From contig NZ_CP102246.1 of the NCBI RefSeq assembly GCF_024599795.1, forward strand, positions 3,658,001 to 3,722,000: a DNA stretch of 64,000 nt, written 5' to 3'. Shown piece after piece: positions 29,252 to 40,725 of this stretch; positions within the stretch are counted from its first letter, which is position 1, and each line of letters begins with the position of its first letter. This DNA is from Enterobacter cloacae complex sp. R_G8 (GTDB lineage Bacteria > Pseudomonadota > Gammaproteobacteria > Enterobacterales > Enterobacteriaceae). Position numbers and translations under genes: made by a program. The notes under the pieces were generated by a model. That model saw nothing but the letters and a program-made list of their open reading frames with translations. It did not search any database and was not told the origin of the DNA.

Positions 29252-32059
29252 TTAATCGACGTTCAGCGCGTCATTGACCAGATCTTGTTGCTGCTTCTGG
29301 TGAACGGACATATACCCTACCGCCGGAGAGGCGGAGGCCGGGCGACCTGCATAACGCAGGGCAGACCCAAATGGAATCACTTCACGGAAATGATGCTGAC
29401 TGCAGTACCATGCGCCCTGGTTGAGCGGCTCTTCCTGGCACCAGACAAAATCATGCACGTGAGCATACGGTTTCAGCGCTTCCTGCACCGCCTGGTGCGG
29501 GAATGGATAAAGCTGTTCGATACGCACGATGGCGACATCTTTCTGATCGTTCTTACGGCGCTGTTCCAGCAGGTCGTAATAAACCTTACCAGAACACATC
29601 ACCACACGCTTCACAGCCTGCGGATCCAGTTCGTCAATCTCACCGATGGCAGGCAGGAAGGTGCCATTCGCCAGCTCATCCAGGCTGGACACCGCCAGTG
29701 GGTGACGCAGCAGGGATTTTGGTGACATGACCACCAGCGGACGACGCATACCGCGCAGCGCCTGACGACGCAGCATGTGGTAAACCTGCGCCGGGGTAGA
29801 AGGTACGCAAACCTGCATGTTCTGCTCAGCGCAGAGCTGCAGATAACGTTCCAGACGCGCGGAGGAGTGCTCCGGACCCTGGCCTTCGTAACCGTGCGGC
29901 AGCAGCATTACCAGGCCACACATACGGCCCCATTTCTGCTCGCCGGAAGAGATGAACTGGTCAATAACCACCTGCGCACCGTTGGCGAAGTCACCGAACT
30001 GCGCTTCCCAGATGGTCAGAGTGCGTGGTTCCGCAGTGGCGTAACCGTATTCGAAGGCCAGCACCGCTTCTTCAGACAGCACGGAGTCCCAGACCTTGAA
30101 CTGGCCCTGACCATTGTGCACGTGCTGCAGCGGGGTGTAGGTTGAACCGTTGGACTGGTTGTGAACTACCGCGTGACGGTGGAAGAAGGTGCCACGGCCC
30201 GCATCTTCACCGGACAGACGGACAGGAATACCTTCGTCAACCAGCGTCGCGTAAGCCAGCGTTTCCGCGCCGCCCCAGTCGAAGAGCTTCTCACCTGCCG
30301 CCATAGACTGACGGTCAGCATAAATTTTCGCTACGCGAGACTGCATCTCGATGGCGTCCGGCACGGTGCTAATGCGTTTAGCCAGCTCCTGCAGGCGCTT
30401 CATCTCGACCTTGTTCGGGTAACTCTCATCCCACTCGTGGTTGAGGTACGGCGACCAGGTAAAGGAGTGCATGTTCATCGGACGCAGCTCTTTCACCACG
30501 CACTCACCCGCATCCAGCGCGTCGCGGTAGAGGTTAACCATTTCGGTCGCATCTTCCAGCGTCGCCACTTTTTCGCCTTCCAGCTTGTCAGCGTAGATTT
30601 TGCGCGGCGTCGGGTGTTTTTTGATTTTCTGGTACATCAACGGCTGGGTTGCACTTGGCTCGTCGGCTTCGTTGTGGCCGTGACGGCGGTAGCAGAACAG
30701 GTCAATGAACACATCGCGTTTGAAGGTGTTACGGAAGTCCAGCGCCAGACGGGTCACGAAGGCGACCGCTTCCGGGTCATCCGCGTTAACGTGGAAGATT
30801 GGCGCCTGTACCATCTTGCCGATGTCGGTGCAGTAAGGGGTTGAACGCGCATCCAGTGGGTTAGAGGTCGTGAAGCCCACCTGGTTGTTGATGACGATAC
30901 GAACGGTACCGCCCACTTCATAACCACGCGCTTTCGACATGTTCAGGGTTTCCTGAACCACGCCCTGCCCGGTGACCGCCGCATCACCGTGAATGGTGAT
31001 TGGCAGCACTTTGTTGCTGCTTGGCTCGTCCAGACGATCCAGACGCGCACGCACGGAACCGATAACCACCGGGCTGACGATCTCCAGGTGCGACGGGTTA
31101 AACGCCAGCGCCAGGTGAACCAGTCCGCCTTCGGTTTCGATATCCGACGAGAAGCCCATGTGGTACTTCACGTCACCGGTGCCGAGATGTTCTTTATGTT
31201 TGCCCGCGAATTCGTCGAACAGGTCCTGCGGTTTTTTACCCAGCACGTTGACCAGCACGTTCAGACGACCACGGTGCGCCATGCCCAGTACCACTTCACG
31301 GGTACCGCTCTTGCCTGCGTGACGAATCAGCTCTTTCAACATTGGCACTAACGCATCGCCGCCTTCCAGTGAGAAGCGTTTTGCCCCAGGGAATTTCGCG
31401 CCCAGATAGCGCTCAAGACCTTCCGCTGCCGTCAGTTCGTTGAGGAAGCGTTTTTTCTCTTCAGCAGAGAACGTCGCATGGCCCGCCACGGACTCAATGC
31501 GCTGCTGGATCCAGCGTTTCTCTTCTGTCGAGGTGATATGCATGTATTCCGCGCCGATGGAGCCGCAGTAGGTTTGCTTGAGGGCGTCAATCAGATCGCC
31601 CAGCTTCATCGTGTCTTTACCGATGGCAAAAGAACCTACGTTAAAGCTTTCCTGGAAATCGGCCTCGGTCAGATCGTGATACGCCGGATCGAGATCCGCC
31701 ACACGGTCTTGTTTCCACAGTCCCAGCGGATCGAGATTCGCATGCTGGTGACCACGGAAGCGATAAGCGTTAATAAGCTGCAGGACTTTAACCTGCTTCG
31801 CATTGGTGTCAGGGTCGGAAATCGCAGAAGAGTAACGTGAGGCATCCTTCGCCAGACGACGGAAATAATCACGTGTTTTGGAATGGAATTGATCCGGTTT
31901 GACTCCCGTGCCAGGCAACTGCTGGAACATGGAACGCCAGTTTGCGTCCACTGAGTCAGGATCGGTTAAGAAGTCTTCATAGAGCTGTTCTATCCAGCTC
32001 TGGTTGGCACCAGAGAGGTAAGAAGAGTCCAGCCAGGCTTTCATTGCGCCGTTCTGCAT
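29252..32059 (-). CDS. sucA: 2-oxoglutarate dehydrogenase E1 component SucA
   Basis: SucA is the thiamine diphosphate enzyme that decarboxylates 2-oxoglutarate and reductively succinylates the SucB lipoyl arm. The 935 residues are within two of E. coli. The N-terminus [20 protein letters not shown] is the E2-binding arm. [27 protein letters not shown] and [14 protein letters not shown] mark the cofactor and active-site loops. [15 protein letters not shown] is represented by [15 protein letters not shown]. It follows sdhB after a 268-bp gap with inverted repeats. Confidence 0.98.
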   Translation of the reverse strand: MQNGAMKAWLDSSYLSGANQSWIEQLYEDFLTDPDSVDANWRSMFQQLPGTGVKPDQFHSKTRDYFRRLAKDASRYSSAISDPDTNAKQVKVLQLINAYRFRGHQHANLDPLGLWKQDRVADLDPAYHDLTEADFQESFNVGSFAIGKDTMKLGDLIDALKQTYCGSIGAEYMHITSTEEKRWIQQRIESVAGHATFSAEEKKRFLNELTAAEGLERYLGAKFPGAKRFSLEGGDALVPMLKELIRHAGKSGTREVVLGMAHRGRLNVLVNVLGKKPQDLFDEFAGKHKEHLGTGDVKYHMGFSSDIETEGGLVHLALAFNPSHLEIVSPVVIGSVRARLDRLDEPSSNKVLPITIHGDAAVTGQGVVQETLNMSKARGYEVGGTVRIVINNQVGFTTSNPLDARSTPYCTDIGKMVQAPIFHVNADDPEAVAFVTRLALDFRNTFKRDVFIDLFCYRRHGHNEADEPSATQPLMYQKIKKHPTPRKIYADKLEGEKVATLEDATEMVNLYRDALDAGECVVKELRPMNMHSFTWSPYLNHEWDESYPNKVEMKRLQELAKRISTVPDAIEMQSRVAKIYADRQSMAAGEKLFDWGGAETLAYATLVDEGIPVRLSGEDAGRGTFFHRHAVVHNQSNGSTYTPLQHVHNGQGQFKVWDSVLSEEAVLAFEYGYATAEPRTLTIWEAQFGDFANGAQVVIDQFISSGEQKWGRMCGLVMLLPHGYEGQGPEHSSARLERYLQLCAEQNMQVCVPSTPAQVYHMLRRQALRGMRRPLVVMSPKSLLRHPLAVSSLDELANGTFLPAIGEIDELDPQAVKRVVMCSGKVYYDLLEQRRKNDQKDVAIVRIEQLYPFPHQAVQEALKPYAHVHDFVWCQEEPLNQGAWYCSQHHFREVIPFGSALRYAGRPASASPAVGYMSVHQKQQQDLVNDALNVD

Positions 32060-32196
32060 CGTGATCCCTTAAGCATTTTTATGCTTACTTTCGCCGTAGA
32101 AACTACCACGCACACCGCGTGTACGTGCCGGGGTTCACCTGCGAGCTCTTTTCATTTGGCCCGCGAAGGAACCTTTAGAAACTGTCTTAAGGGTTT

Positions 32197-32232
32197 CCCC
32201 TCACCCCGACCCTCTCCCAAAGGGAGAGGGGG
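32197..32232 (+). repeat. REP-like element, first of an inverted pair
   Basis: A CCCCTCACCCC head is joined to CCCTCTCCC-AAA-GGGAGAGGG. It is the same family as copies at 32271-32305, 37517-37552 and 55626-55660. The inner CCCTCTCCC/GGGAGAGGG arms form a hairpin by themselves. Confidence 0.85.
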
Positions 32233-32270
32233 AAGGTCGTCGGCAGTTTTTAAAGATTTCCTGCAATTAT

Positions 32271-32305
32271 CCCCTCTCCCTTTGGGAGAGGGTTAGGGTG
32301 AGGGG
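32271..32305 (-). repeat. REP-like element, second of an inverted pair
   Basis: This is a near-perfect reverse complement of the element at 32197-32232, separated by 38 bp. The two together could form one long hairpin in the sdhB-sucA intercistronic RNA. Confidence 0.85.
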
Positions 32306-32327
32306 AACAGCGCTCCCCTCTGACTAC

Positions 32328-33044
32328 TTACGCACTGCGCTGCAGTAGCATCGACTTAATATGGCCGATGGCGCGCGTCGGGTTCAGCCCCTTCGGACAC
32401 ACACTGACGCAGTTCATGATGCTATGGCAGCGGAATACGCTGAAAGCGTCACTTAAACCTTCCAGACGGCTATCGGTTTCGGTGTCGCGGCTATCAATCA
32501 GGAAGCGATAGGCAGCCAGCAGACCGGCCGGACCGATAAACTTATCCGGGTTCCACCAGAACGACGGGCACGACGTTGAACAACATGCACAGAGAATACA
32601 CTCGTACAACCCATCGAGTTTTTCACGCTGCTCAGGCGACTGTAAGTGCTCACGAGCGGGTGGATTTTGCCCATTATTCAATAAGTAAGGCTTAATCTTC
32701 TCATATTGTGCATAGAATTGCCCCATGTCTACCACCAAATCACGCACGACCGGCAGGCCTGGCAGAGGACGGATAACAATTTTCTGCCCCGGACGCTGCA
32801 GCGCGGAAATTGGCGTGATGCAGGCCAGACCATTTTTGCCGTTCATGTTCACACCGTCAGAGCCACACACCCCTTCACGGCAGGAGCGACGGAACGACAG
32901 TGTCGGATCTTTTTCTTTCAGCTGGATTAACGCATCCAGCAGCATCATGTCACGCCCTTCTTCCGCTTCCAGCGTGTAATCCTGCATGCGCGGAGCGTCA
33001 TCTACATCCGGGTTATAACGATAAACTGAGAATTCGAGTTTCAT
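32328..33044 (-). CDS. sdhB: Succinate dehydrogenase iron-sulfur subunit SdhB
   Basis: SdhB relays electrons from the SdhA flavin to ubiquinone through three iron-sulfur clusters. The 238 residues match E. coli. The [2Fe-2S] ligands are C55, C60, D63 and C75; the aspartate is normal for this branch. The [4Fe-4S] and [3Fe-4S] ligands are in CILCACCSTSCP (from residue 149) and at C206, C212 and C216. It starts 15 bp after sdhA and is the last sdh gene before suc. Confidence 0.98.
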   Translation of the reverse strand: MKLEFSVYRYNPDVDDAPRMQDYTLEAEEGRDMMLLDALIQLKEKDPTLSFRRSCREGVCGSDGVNMNGKNGLACITPISALQRPGQKIVIRPLPGLPVVRDLVVDMGQFYAQYEKIKPYLLNNGQNPPAREHLQSPEQREKLDGLYECILCACCSTSCPSFWWNPDKFIGPAGLLAAYRFLIDSRDTETDSRLEGLSDAFSVFRCHSIMNCVSVCPKGLNPTRAIGHIKSMLLQRSA

Positions 33045-33059
33045 TGTCCTGTCTCCGCA

Positions 33060-34826
33060 TTAGTAAGTACGAATCTTCGGCGGGAACGCCGGACGCAGTT
33101 TCGGTTCCATGTTCACCTGGCGGCGCGTCATGGTTTCCGACTCTGGCAGATACAGGGAATGGCACAGCCAGTTTTCATCGTCACGATCCGGGAAGTCGAA
33201 GCGGCTATGCGCGCCACGGCTTTCGGTACGGAAGTTGGCCGACATCGCGGTCGCGAACGCGGTTTCCATCAGGTTATCCAGCTCCAGACACTCAACGCGC
33301 TGGGTGTTGAACTCGCTGGAAGTGTCATCGAGACGGGCGTTTTTCAGGCGCTCGCGGATCGCTTTCAGCTGCTCAAGACCTTTGGCCATCGCATCACCTT
33401 CACGGAATACCGAGAAGTTGTGCTGCATACATTCCTGCAGCGCTTTACGGATTTCCACCGGATCTTCACCGTTACGGTTACCGTTCCAGCGGTTGAGGCG
33501 CTCAAGCGACGCATCAATTTCGTCGTCAGTGGCGTCACGCAGCGCGCCCTGTTCGGCAATGGATTCCTGCAGGTGCAGACCCACCGCACGACCAAACACC
33601 ACCAGATCAAGCAGAGAGTTACCACCCAGACGGTTAGCACCGTGTACGGATACGCAGGCAATTTCGCCTACCGCGAACAGGCCTGGGATCACCACATCTT
33701 CACCCTGCTCGTTCACGGTCAATGCCTGACCGGTCACTTTGGTCGGAATACCGCCCATCATGTAGTGGCAGGTCGGGATAACCGGAATCGGCTCTTTCAC
33801 CGGATCGACGTGGGCGAAGGTACGGGACAGCTCAAGAATGCCCGGCAGACGGGATTCCAGCACCTCTTTACCCAGGTGGTCGAGTTTCAGCTTGGCGTGT
33901 GGACCCCATGGACCATCACAGCCGCGACCTTCACGGATTTCGATCATGATGGAACGCGCCACCACGTCACGACCCGCCAGGTCTTTCGCATTCGGGGCAT
34001 AACGTTCCATGAAACGTTCGCCGTGTTTGTTCAGCAGGTAACCGCCTTCACCACGGCAGCCTTCTGTCACCAGAACGCCCGCACCGGCGATACCGGTTGG
34101 GTGGAACTGCCACATCTCCATATCCTGCACCGGCACGCCAGCGCGGATAGCCATCCCAACACCGTCACCGGTATTGATGTGGGCGTTGGTGGTGGACTGA
34201 TAAATACGCCCTGCACCGCCGGTCGCCAGCACGGTGGCGCGCGCTTTGAAGTAGACCACTTCACCGGTTTCAATGCACAGCGCAGTACAACCGACAATCG
34301 CGCCGTCGGCGTTTTTCACCAGATCCAGCGCATACCACTCGGAGAAGATGGTGGTGTGGTTTTTCAGGTTCTGCTGATACAGAGTATGCAGCAGCGCGTG
34401 ACCGGTACGGTCAGCCGCTGCTGCGGTACGTGCCGCCTGCTCGCCGCCGAAGTTTTTCGACTGGCCGCCAAACGGACGCTGATAGATGGTGCCATTTTCC
34501 AGACGGGAGAACGGCAGACCCATATGATCCAGCTCCAGAATCGCTTCCGGGCCAGTCTTACACATATATTCGATGGCATCCTGGTCGCCGATATAGTCGG
34601 AACCTTTTACCGTGTCGTACATGTGCCATTCCCAGTTATCTTCATGGGAGTTACCCAGCGCAACGGTAATACCGCCCTGCGCAGATACCGTGTGGGAACG
34701 GGTCGGGAATACTTTAGAGAGCAGCGCACAGGTCTGGCCGCTCTGGGAAATTTGCAGCGCGGCGCGCATACCTGCGCCACCCGCACCAATCACAACAGCA
34801 TCAAATTCTCTGACTGGCAGTTTCAT
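33060..34826 (-). CDS. sdhA: Succinate dehydrogenase flavoprotein subunit SdhA
   Basis: SdhA oxidises succinate to fumarate using covalently bound FAD. The start at 34826 ([19 protein letters not shown]) gives 588 residues as in E. coli; an ATG at 34838 would add four codons. The dinucleotide-binding motif GAGGAG is at residues 14-19, and the flavinylated H45 lies in [12 protein letters not shown]. The substrate-binding HPTG, the catalytic arginine in DVVARSI and [15 protein letters not shown] are present. It overlaps sdhD by one base. Confidence 0.98.
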   Translation of the reverse strand: MKLPVREFDAVVIGAGGAGMRAALQISQSGQTCALLSKVFPTRSHTVSAQGGITVALGNSHEDNWEWHMYDTVKGSDYIGDQDAIEYMCKTGPEAILELDHMGLPFSRLENGTIYQRPFGGQSKNFGGEQAARTAAAADRTGHALLHTLYQQNLKNHTTIFSEWYALDLVKNADGAIVGCTALCIETGEVVYFKARATVLATGGAGRIYQSTTNAHINTGDGVGMAIRAGVPVQDMEMWQFHPTGIAGAGVLVTEGCRGEGGYLLNKHGERFMERYAPNAKDLAGRDVVARSIMIEIREGRGCDGPWGPHAKLKLDHLGKEVLESRLPGILELSRTFAHVDPVKEPIPVIPTCHYMMGGIPTKVTGQALTVNEQGEDVVIPGLFAVGEIACVSVHGANRLGGNSLLDLVVFGRAVGLHLQESIAEQGALRDATDDEIDASLERLNRWNGNRNGEDPVEIRKALQECMQHNFSVFREGDAMAKGLEQLKAIRERLKNARLDDTSSEFNTQRVECLELDNLMETAFATAMSANFRTESRGAHSRFDFPDRDDENWLCHSLYLPESETMTRRQVNMEPKLRPAFPPKIRTY

Positions 34827-35173
34827 TACACACCCCACACCACAACGAATCCATAAATAACGTAAACCACCAGTGCAACGACAATGGCCAGCTGCAGAGG
34901 AAGGCGAATCGCCAGCGGTTTAACGTAATCGGTCAACACCTGCCACATGCCAATCCAGGCATGAATAAGAATGGAGAACAGCGCCAGCAGGGTGAACACT
35001 TTGGTGAAGGCCGATCCGAAGAACCCACTCCAGATTTCCCACGTCAGCGTGCCGCTGGTCGCGAAGAAACCGATCATATAGATGATGTAAAGGGTGAGAA
35101 CGATGGCGGTAGCACGGACCAGAATGAAGTCATGTACGCCGTTGCGTCCTAATGCGGAGGCGTTGCTTACCAT
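34826..35173 (-). CDS. sdhD: Succinate dehydrogenase membrane anchor SdhD
   Basis: SdhD, with SdhC, anchors the enzyme, binds haem b and forms the ubiquinone site. The 115 residues match E. coli. Three transmembrane helices are visible. The haem ligand H71 and the quinone-site Y83 (TDY) are conserved. It overlaps sdhC by 7 bp and sdhA by one, so translation is tightly coupled. Confidence 0.97.
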   Translation of the reverse strand: MVSNASALGRNGVHDFILVRATAIVLTLYIIYMIGFFATSGTLTWEIWSGFFGSAFTKVFTLLALFSILIHAWIGMWQVLTDYVKPLAIRLPLQLAIVVALVVYVIYGFVVVWGV

Positions 35174-35556
35174 ACGAGAACTCCTGCGAGAAGTGAAAGC
35201 ACGACAGTAATCACAAATGAAATGTTAGCGGAGCGTTTCCCGGCTTCGAAAGTCTCTTCCAGGTAACCAAAGTCCATCAGCATATGGCGAACACCCACCA
35301 CAACGTGGTACGCCAGTGCGGTCAGAATGCCCCACATGATGAATTTCACGAAGAAGCTGTTCATGATGGCCGAGGCCTGGAGGAATCCTTCAGGAGAAGA
35401 GAGGCTGGTGCCCAGTAACCACAGCAGAATGCCTACCGCCACAAACGTAATCACACCCGATACACGGTGCAGAATGGACGCTATTGCTGTTACGGGGAAC
35501 CGGATCGTTTTGAGATCCAGATTGACAGGTCTTTGTTTTTTCACATTTCTTATCAT
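35167..35556 (-). CDS. sdhC: Succinate dehydrogenase cytochrome b556 subunit SdhC
   Basis: SdhC is the first gene of sdhCDAB-sucABCD. The start at 35556 ([15 protein letters not shown]) gives 129 residues as in E. coli. Upstream in-frame ATGs to 35664 fall in the leader. The protein has three helices, the quinone-site S27 and R31 in ASILHRVSG, and the haem ligand H84 in LAYHVVVG. The leader is where the RNAs Spot 42, RyhB and RybB act in E. coli. Confidence 0.97.
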   Translation of the reverse strand: MIRNVKKQRPVNLDLKTIRFPVTAIASILHRVSGVITFVAVGILLWLLGTSLSSPEGFLQASAIMNSFFVKFIMWGILTALAYHVVVGVRHMLMDFGYLEETFEAGKRSANISFVITVVLSLLAGVLVW

Positions 35557-36210
35557 GAATAACGCCCACATGCTGTTCTTATTGTTTCCTTCCTCCGGAC
35601 TGCGATGCGGGTCAGACAGCGTTCCTTTTCTATAACTGCGCGTCATGCAAAACATTGCTTCCAAATGCTAAAACGACACGTTACAACGCTGGGTGGCTCG
35701 GGATTGCAGGGTGTTCCGGAGACCTGGCGGCAGTATAGGCCGTTCACAAAATCATTACAATTAACCTACATACAGTTTGTCGGGTTTTCTCTGGAACAGT
35801 GATCAGGGTCACGATAACAACATCTTTTTAAATTTTAATCATCTGATTTGACAAATGTTAAACAATATTGTTACAAAAGTCATCAGAAAAGGCATATAAT
35901 GCGCAAAAGTTATGAGGTCTCACTTTCACCTGAGAATTAGTTATGTAACAGTGTGATGGTATTGACCGAAGTTATCAGGACAGTTATTAGTGGTATACAG
36001 GTTTGAATAATTCGGACTGCAAAAACGCTGATTTGCTGTTGTTTCACTGATATTTCATTCGTTTACCTGCAAGGCGCCATAGCTCTGTACCCTGGTTTCT
36101 CCTCGCGAGCTGAGCGGTAAGCCAAATAACAATCTGGTAACGGTGATTAACAGCTGAATGCAAATCCGGTGAACCGCAGTCTTAAGCATAAGGCGCTAAG
36201 GAGACCGTAA
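35557..36210. promoter_or_regulatory. Divergent sdhC-gltA control region
   Basis: The 654 bp between the two TCA operons contain no convincing gene. The part at 35800-36060 is AT-rich. A CRP-like palindrome lies at 35798-35813. The gltA side has a long leader, and a CTAAGGAGACC ribosome-binding site precedes its ATG. In E. coli this region carries sdh and gltA promoters under ArcA and CRP control. I could not assign individual -10 elements with confidence. Confidence 0.75.
35798..35813. promoter_or_regulatory. CRP-like site upstream of sdhC
   Basis: AGTGA-TCAGGG-TCACG matches eight of the ten conserved bases of TGTGA-N6-TCACA. It is about 240 bp from the sdhC start codon and 400 bp from gltA, consistent with catabolite control of sdh. 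Confidence 0.6.
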
Positions 36211-37494
36211 ATGGCTGATACAAAGGCAAAGCTCACCCTAAATGGTGACACTGCTATTGAACTGGATGTGCTAAAAGGCACGCTCGGTCAGGATGTTATT
36301 GATATCCGTACGCTGGGTTCCAAAGGGGTGTTCACCTTTGACCCTGGATTTACCTCTACCGCATCTTGCGAATCCAAAATCACCTTCATTGACGGTGACG
36401 AAGGTATCCTGCTCCATCGCGGCTTCCCCATCGATCAGTTAGCCACCGAATCCAACTATCTGGAAGTGTGCTACATCCTGCTGAACGGCGAAAAACCGAC
36501 GCAGGCACAATACGATGAATTCAAAACCACCGTGACCCGTCACACCATGATCCATGAACAGATTACCCGTCTGTTCCATGCGTTCCGTCGTGACTCTCAC
36601 CCGATGGCGGTGATGTGCGGGATCACCGGTGCGCTGGCGGCGTTCTACCATGATTCACTGGACGTGAATAACCCACGTCACCGTGATATCGCGGCGTTCC
36701 GCCTGCTGTCCAAAATGCCAACCATGGCGGCAATGTGTTACAAATACTCTATCGGCCAGCCGTTTGTGTATCCACGTAACGACCTCTCCTATGCCGGTAA
36801 CTTCCTGCGCATGATGTTCTCCACACCGTGCGAAGAGTACGAAGTAAACCCGGTGCTGGAACGCGCGATGGACCGTATTCTGATCCTGCACGCTGACCAC
36901 GAACAGAACGCTTCGACGTCCACCGTCCGTACCGCAGGCTCTTCAGGCGCGAACCCGTTCGCCTGTATCGCTGCGGGCATCGCCTCCCTGTGGGGACCGG
37001 CGCACGGCGGCGCGAACGAAGCCGCACTGAAGATGCTGGAAGAGATCAGCACCGTTGAGCACATTCCTGAATTCGTGCGCCGCGCGAAAGACAAGAATGA
37101 CTCCTTCCGTCTGATGGGCTTCGGTCACCGTGTGTACAAAAACTATGACCCACGTGCAACCGTGATGCGTGAAACCTGCCACGAAGTGCTGAAAGAGCTG
37201 GGCACCAAAGACGATCTGCTGGAAGTGGCGATGGAGCTGGAACACATCGCGCTGAACGACCCGTACTTCATCGAGAAGAAACTCTACCCGAACGTAGACT
37301 TCTACTCTGGCATTATTCTGAAAGCGATGGGCATTCCGTCTTCCATGTTCACCGTAATCTTCGCCATGGCACGTACCGTGGGCTGGATTGCGCACTGGAA
37401 CGAAATGCACAGCGAAGGCATGAAAATCGCCCGTCCTCGTCAGCTGTACACCGGCTACGAGCAGCGTGATTTTAAGTCTGACCTGAAGCGCTAA
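36211..37494 (+). CDS. gltA: Type II citrate synthase GltA
   Basis: GltA condenses acetyl-CoA with oxaloacetate to start the TCA cycle. It is the hexameric, NADH-inhibited form. The 427 residues equal E. coli. The catalytic residues are H265 in [11 protein letters not shown]306 in GFGHRVYK and D363 near the C-terminus (numbering with Met1). C207 in STPCEEY corresponds to the reactive cysteine at the NADH site. The nei gene converges on it behind a strong terminator. Confidence 0.98.
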   Translation: MADTKAKLTLNGDTAIELDVLKGTLGQDVIDIRTLGSKGVFTFDPGFTSTASCESKITFIDGDEGILLHRGFPIDQLATESNYLEVCYILLNGEKPTQAQYDEFKTTVTRHTMIHEQITRLFHAFRRDSHPMAVMCGITGALAAFYHDSLDVNNPRHRDIAAFRLLSKMPTMAAMCYKYSIGQPFVYPRNDLSYAGNFLRMMFSTPCEEYEVNPVLERAMDRILILHADHEQNASTSTVRTAGSSGANPFACIAAGIASLWGPAHGGANEAALKMLEEISTVEHIPEFVRRAKDKNDSFRLMGFGHRVYKNYDPRATVMRETCHEVLKELGTKDDLLEVAMELEHIALNDPYFIEKKLYPNVDFYSGIILKAMGIPSSMFTVIFAMARTVGWIAHWNEMHSEGMKIARPRQLYTGYEQRDFKSDLKR

Positions 37495-37510
37495 AAGACG
37501 TGGGGGCGGC

Positions 37511-37599
37511 CTGATGCCCTCACCCCGGCCCTCTCCCACCGGGAGAAGGTGAAAACATTAAAAACGGTAACCTGAGGGTTACCGTTTTACTTTTTACCT
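37511..37599 (+). repeat. Composite REP-terminator module between gltA and nei
   Basis: A REP-like head at 37517-37552 (CCCTCACCCCGG, then CCCTCTCCC with GGGAGAAGG) is followed by GTGAAAACA. A perfect hairpin follows at 37561-37588. The whole block has an inverted relative at 55579-55665, about 87% identical over about 88 bp. It fills the convergent intergenic gap and reaches into the last bases of nei. Confidence 0.8.
37561..37588. terminator. Bidirectional terminator between gltA and nei
   Basis: AAAACGGTAACC and its complement form a perfect 12-bp stem around TGAG, with T runs on both strands. Confidence 0.9.
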
Positions 37600-38385
37600 C
37601 TGGCACCCCGGGCACCAGTAAAACGGTCGTGAAGAGAGCGTTGTCTTCTCAATCACCCCACCGCATCGCTCGCACTTTTTCCCCGCCCGATGAAACACCT
37701 TAAAGCGGAACAGCGCCCCGTGATGCTTATTCTCATCCACCACGCCGCGCGTATTATACGAAAGACGCGGAATCTCCAGCAGCGCGTGAGAGAGCGCTTC
37801 TAACTGGTCATCGCTCAACTGCGACGCTTTGTGCTGCGGTGCCAGCCCTACTTCCCAGAGAATTTCGACGCGAAGGTAATTGCCTAATCCGGCCAGGAAG
37901 GCCTGATCGAGCAGTAGCCCGGAAAATTGCCGGTTGCGGAATTTAGGGGATAACAAGCGGGCTTTAACGTCGTTCGCCGTCAGATGCATATCCAGCACAT
38001 CCGGCCCGACCCGCTGTAAGAACGGGTGCGTAAGCAGTTGTTCCGGCGTTAACATTTCGATATCAGACGCGCTATACAGCAGAATCGCTTTATCCGCGGT
38101 TTGCAGCCTGACGCGCAGCACCCTTGTCGTTTGCGGCTGCTCGTTGGCGTTCACCACCCGCCAGACGCCGTAAAGCTGGTTGTGGCTGTATAACGTCAGG
38201 TTATGGGAAAAATGCGTCAGTAACGCCTTTCCCCGCGTTTCGATGTGGGTCACCGTTTGTCCGACCAGTGGTGCTTCAAACGGCTTCAGTTGAGGAAAAG
38301 CAAACCAGACGTCCGTCAGGGGTTTGCCTTTTATCGCCGCCTCGAGGCTATCCGCAGCGCGGCGGATCTCCGGGCCTTCTGGCAT
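37594..38385 (-). CDS. nei: Endonuclease VIII Nei
   Basis: Nei is a DNA glycosylase and AP lyase that removes oxidised pyrimidines. The start at 38385 ([15 protein letters not shown]) is fixed because catalysis needs the exposed P2 and E3 after Met removal. The longer frame to 38532 is spurious. The 263 residues match E. coli. The H2TH region is at about 130-210. The C-terminal zinc finger CERCG...YWCPGCQ supplies four cysteines and a conserved arginine (SSRPFYW). It follows pxpA by 19 bp. Confidence 0.97.
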   Translation of the reverse strand: MPEGPEIRRAADSLEAAIKGKPLTDVWFAFPQLKPFEAPLVGQTVTHIETRGKALLTHFSHNLTLYSHNQLYGVWRVVNANEQPQTTRVLRVRLQTADKAILLYSASDIEMLTPEQLLTHPFLQRVGPDVLDMHLTANDVKARLLSPKFRNRQFSGLLLDQAFLAGLGNYLRVEILWEVGLAPQHKASQLSDDQLEALSHALLEIPRLSYNTRGVVDENKHHGALFRFKVFHRAGKKCERCGGVIEKTTLSSRPFYWCPGCQR

Positions 38386-38404
38386 CTCTTTATCCTTATG
38401 ATTT

Positions 38405-39142
38405 TCAGGCGCTGACGAGGATCCCCTGCTCTGCAAACGCCGCCCGTAAGCGGCGGGCAAACTGCAGCGCGTGCTCGCCATCACCGTGTAAGCATACTGT
38501 GTCAGCCTGAACGCTGGCGGTTGTACCATCAACCGCTCTCACTGTTCCCTCGCGCACCATCTGAAGCGTCTGCGCCAGCGCCTGAGACTCATCGGTGATC
38601 AGCGCGTTGGGCTGTGAACGGGGAACCAGAGTTCCGTCGGTCTGATACCCTCTGTCGGCAAACACTTCCTGCCGGGTGGTTAACCCCAGCCGCTGACCGG
38701 CGCGGATAAGCTCGCTCCCCGCCAGGCCAACCAGGATCAGTTGCGGGTTGCAATCGAACACCGCCCGGGCGATGGCCTCTGCCAGCGCGGGGTCGTTGGC
38801 CGCCTGATTATAGAGCATGCCGTGCGGCTTCACGTGGCGCAGCGCGCCCTGCTGGGAACGCACTATCGCCTCGAGCGCGCCAATCTGGTAAAGCGTCTGG
38901 GCGTAGACCGTTTCGGACGGGAGATCCATCGCCGTGCGGCCAAAATTCTCCCGGTCAGGGAAGCTCGGATGCGCCCCTATCGCAACACCATTTTTGATGG
39001 CATTGCGCACGCTCGCCAGCATCGTTTGTGCATCACCCGCGTGAAAACCGCAGGCGACATTCACCGAGGTGACCAGGGTCATCAGTTCAGCGTCGGCGCT
39101 GCCGCCCTCGCCCAGATCGGCATTTAAATCAATCTTTACCAT
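38405..39142 (-). CDS. pxpA: 5-oxoprolinase subunit A PxpA
   Basis: PxpA (formerly YbgL) is the LamB/YcsF-type subunit of the PxpABC enzyme that opens 5-oxoproline to glutamate with ATP, a damage-clearing step. I start at 39142 ([13 protein letters not shown]); the ATG at 39145 just before is equivalent. The 245 residues fit the family. Motifs [15 protein letters not shown] and [14 protein letters not shown] line the active site. It overlaps the end of pxpC. Confidence 0.94.
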   Translation of the reverse strand: MVKIDLNADLGEGGSADAELMTLVTSVNVACGFHAGDAQTMLASVRNAIKNGVAIGAHPSFPDRENFGRTAMDLPSETVYAQTLYQIGALEAIVRSQQGALRHVKPHGMLYNQAANDPALAEAIARAVFDCNPQLILVGLAGSELIRAGQRLGLTTRQEVFADRGYQTDGTLVPRSQPNALITDESQALAQTLQMVREGTVRAVDGTTASVQADTVCLHGDGEHALQFARRLRAAFAEQGILVSA

Positions 39143-40061
39143 CAAGCCTCCACGCCAGTTGTTCCAGATAACGCTGCTGGTCCTGCCGCGCCTTCAGCGC
39201 CTCCTCCAGGGAGCATTGCACGAAGTGAATCGGCTGTCCGAGAGGAATTTGCGCCAGATGGTAGCGATCGGCCTCAATGATGCAGGCAATACGCGGGTAA
39301 CCGCCCGTGGTCTGCGCATCGTTCATTAACACAATCGGTTGACCGTTACCCGGCACCTGAATGACGCCGGGCAATAAACCGTGAGAAAGCAGCTCGCGGT
39401 CTGTGGTACGGGTCAGCGGCTGCCCCTGAAGACGATACCCCATGCGGTTACTCTGCGGGCTAATCTTCCATGGCGAGCGCCAGAAAGACTCCTGAGACAC
39501 CTCATCAAATTCCTGATACTCCGGCCCCGGCAGGGCGCGGATCTGGTTTCCCCAGAGGAGTTGCTTCACGCCCTGCGCGGTGGAAAAGTGCCGCGTTGAC
39601 GGTTTTATCGCCAGACGATCGCCATCGCGCAACAAACGTCCTTCGTGACCGCCAATACCAGCTTTCTGATCGGTACTGGATGAACCCAGCACTTCCGGCA
39701 CGTCAATCCCACCGGCAACGGCAAGATAACTGCGAACCCCGTGCAGCGGACGCTTTAGCGTTAAACGCTGTCCGGCTTTCGCCCGCAGCCGCCAGCCGGT
39801 CCAGACCGCTTTGCCATCAAGCGTGGCATCACACCCGGCGCCGGTTAAGGCAAACCAGGTCTCCTGACTGAATTCAATGACACACTGCCCCAGCGTAATT
39901 TCGAGCGCAGCTGTATTGCCGGGGTTACCCACCAGCACGTTGGCAATCTCCAGCGCCGGCCTGTCCAGCGCGCCACAGTAGCTCACGCCAGACTGGCGCA
40001 TACCAAAGCGACCCGCATCCTGAACGGAGGTGTAAAGCCCGGCGCGAATAAGCGTTAACAT
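39129..40061 (-). CDS. pxpC: 5-oxoprolinase subunit C PxpC
   Basis: PxpC (YbgK) is the biotin-dependent-carboxylase-like (KipA-type) subunit. With PxpB it phosphorylates 5-oxoproline. The 310 residues begin [18 protein letters not shown], the usual opening. [11 protein letters not shown] is conserved, and [16 protein letters not shown] lies near the C-terminus. It overlaps pxpB by 7 bp and pxpA by 14 bp. Confidence 0.93.
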   Translation of the reverse strand: MLTLIRAGLYTSVQDAGRFGMRQSGVSYCGALDRPALEIANVLVGNPGNTAALEITLGQCVIEFSQETWFALTGAGCDATLDGKAVWTGWRLRAKAGQRLTLKRPLHGVRSYLAVAGGIDVPEVLGSSSTDQKAGIGGHEGRLLRDGDRLAIKPSTRHFSTAQGVKQLLWGNQIRALPGPEYQEFDEVSQESFWRSPWKISPQSNRMGYRLQGQPLTRTTDRELLSHGLLPGVIQVPGNGQPIVLMNDAQTTGGYPRIACIIEADRYHLAQIPLGQPIHFVQCSLEEALKARQDQQRYLEQLAWRLDGKD

Positions 40062-40711
40062 ACCCCCTCCTTCTGCGGGATAAAGCGAAGAGTGTCGCCA
40101 GGACGCAGGAGGACCGGCGATTCCAGCCCCGGTTCAAATAACGGCATGGATGTGTGTCCGATGAGCTGCCAGCCCCCCGGCGATGTGAGCGGATAAATGC
40201 CCGTCTGTTCGCCACCAATCGCGACGGTACCCGCCGGCACGCTCAGGCGCGGTTCAGCGCGGCGTGGCGTGTGTAACGCCGGGGAAAGTCCGCCCAGATA
40301 CGGGAAGCCCGGCTGGAATCCCAAAAACCAGACCACATAATCAACGGAGGCGTGCAGCTCAACGACCTGTTTTTCGGTTATCCCGCAGTGTTCAGCCACC
40401 ACGCCAAGATCGGGTCCCCCTGTGCCGCCATACACTACCGGGATCTCAATCGTGCGGGATTCCGGCTCCAGCGCTTCGCTCTCCTCCCACCAGCGCTGTA
40501 AACGCTCGATGGCATCCAGTGCCAGCGTATGCGGATTACGCAAAACCACGGTGATATTATTCATCCCCGGGATCGCTTCAACCACCTCAGGCACCTCCAC
40601 CAGACGCTGCGTTAGCCGCCAGATACGCTTTTGGGTCGCAAGGGTAACGGGCGGCTCCAGCTCCAGCACCACCGCCGTTTCACCCAGAAGATAACAACGC
40701 GCTCGCTGCAC
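40055..40711 (-). CDS. pxpB: 5-oxoprolinase subunit B PxpB
   Basis: PxpB (YbgJ) is the KipI-type subunit with a cyclophilin-like C-terminal fold that pairs with PxpC. The 218 residues include the family motifs [14 protein letters not shown] and [16 protein letters not shown]. The start lies 14 bp after ybgI, and its end overlaps pxpC. Confidence 0.93.
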   Translation of the reverse strand: MQRARCYLLGETAVVLELEPPVTLATQKRIWRLTQRLVEVPEVVEAIPGMNNITVVLRNPHTLALDAIERLQRWWEESEALEPESRTIEIPVVYGGTGGPDLGVVAEHCGITEKQVVELHASVDYVVWFLGFQPGFPYLGGLSPALHTPRRAEPRLSVPAGTVAIGGEQTGIYPLTSPGGWQLIGHTSMPLFEPGLESPVLLRPGDTLRFIPQKEGVC

Positions 40712-40725
40712 TCAGGTACCTCTCA

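Noticed and set aside
28107..29255. 382-codon open frame antisense to sucB
   Set aside because: A codon-bias shadow of sucB. The sense frame carries the lipoyl and catalytic motifs; the antisense frame has none.
33159..34856. 565-codon open frame antisense to sdhA
   Set aside because: It mirrors sdhA exactly, has no ribosome-binding site and is rich in His, Arg, Gln and Thr as expected from reading a GC-biased gene backwards.
35557..35664. Upstream starts extending SdhC by 36 residues
   Set aside because: The extension is polar, not conserved, and lies in the known leader. [10 protein letters not shown] is the family start.
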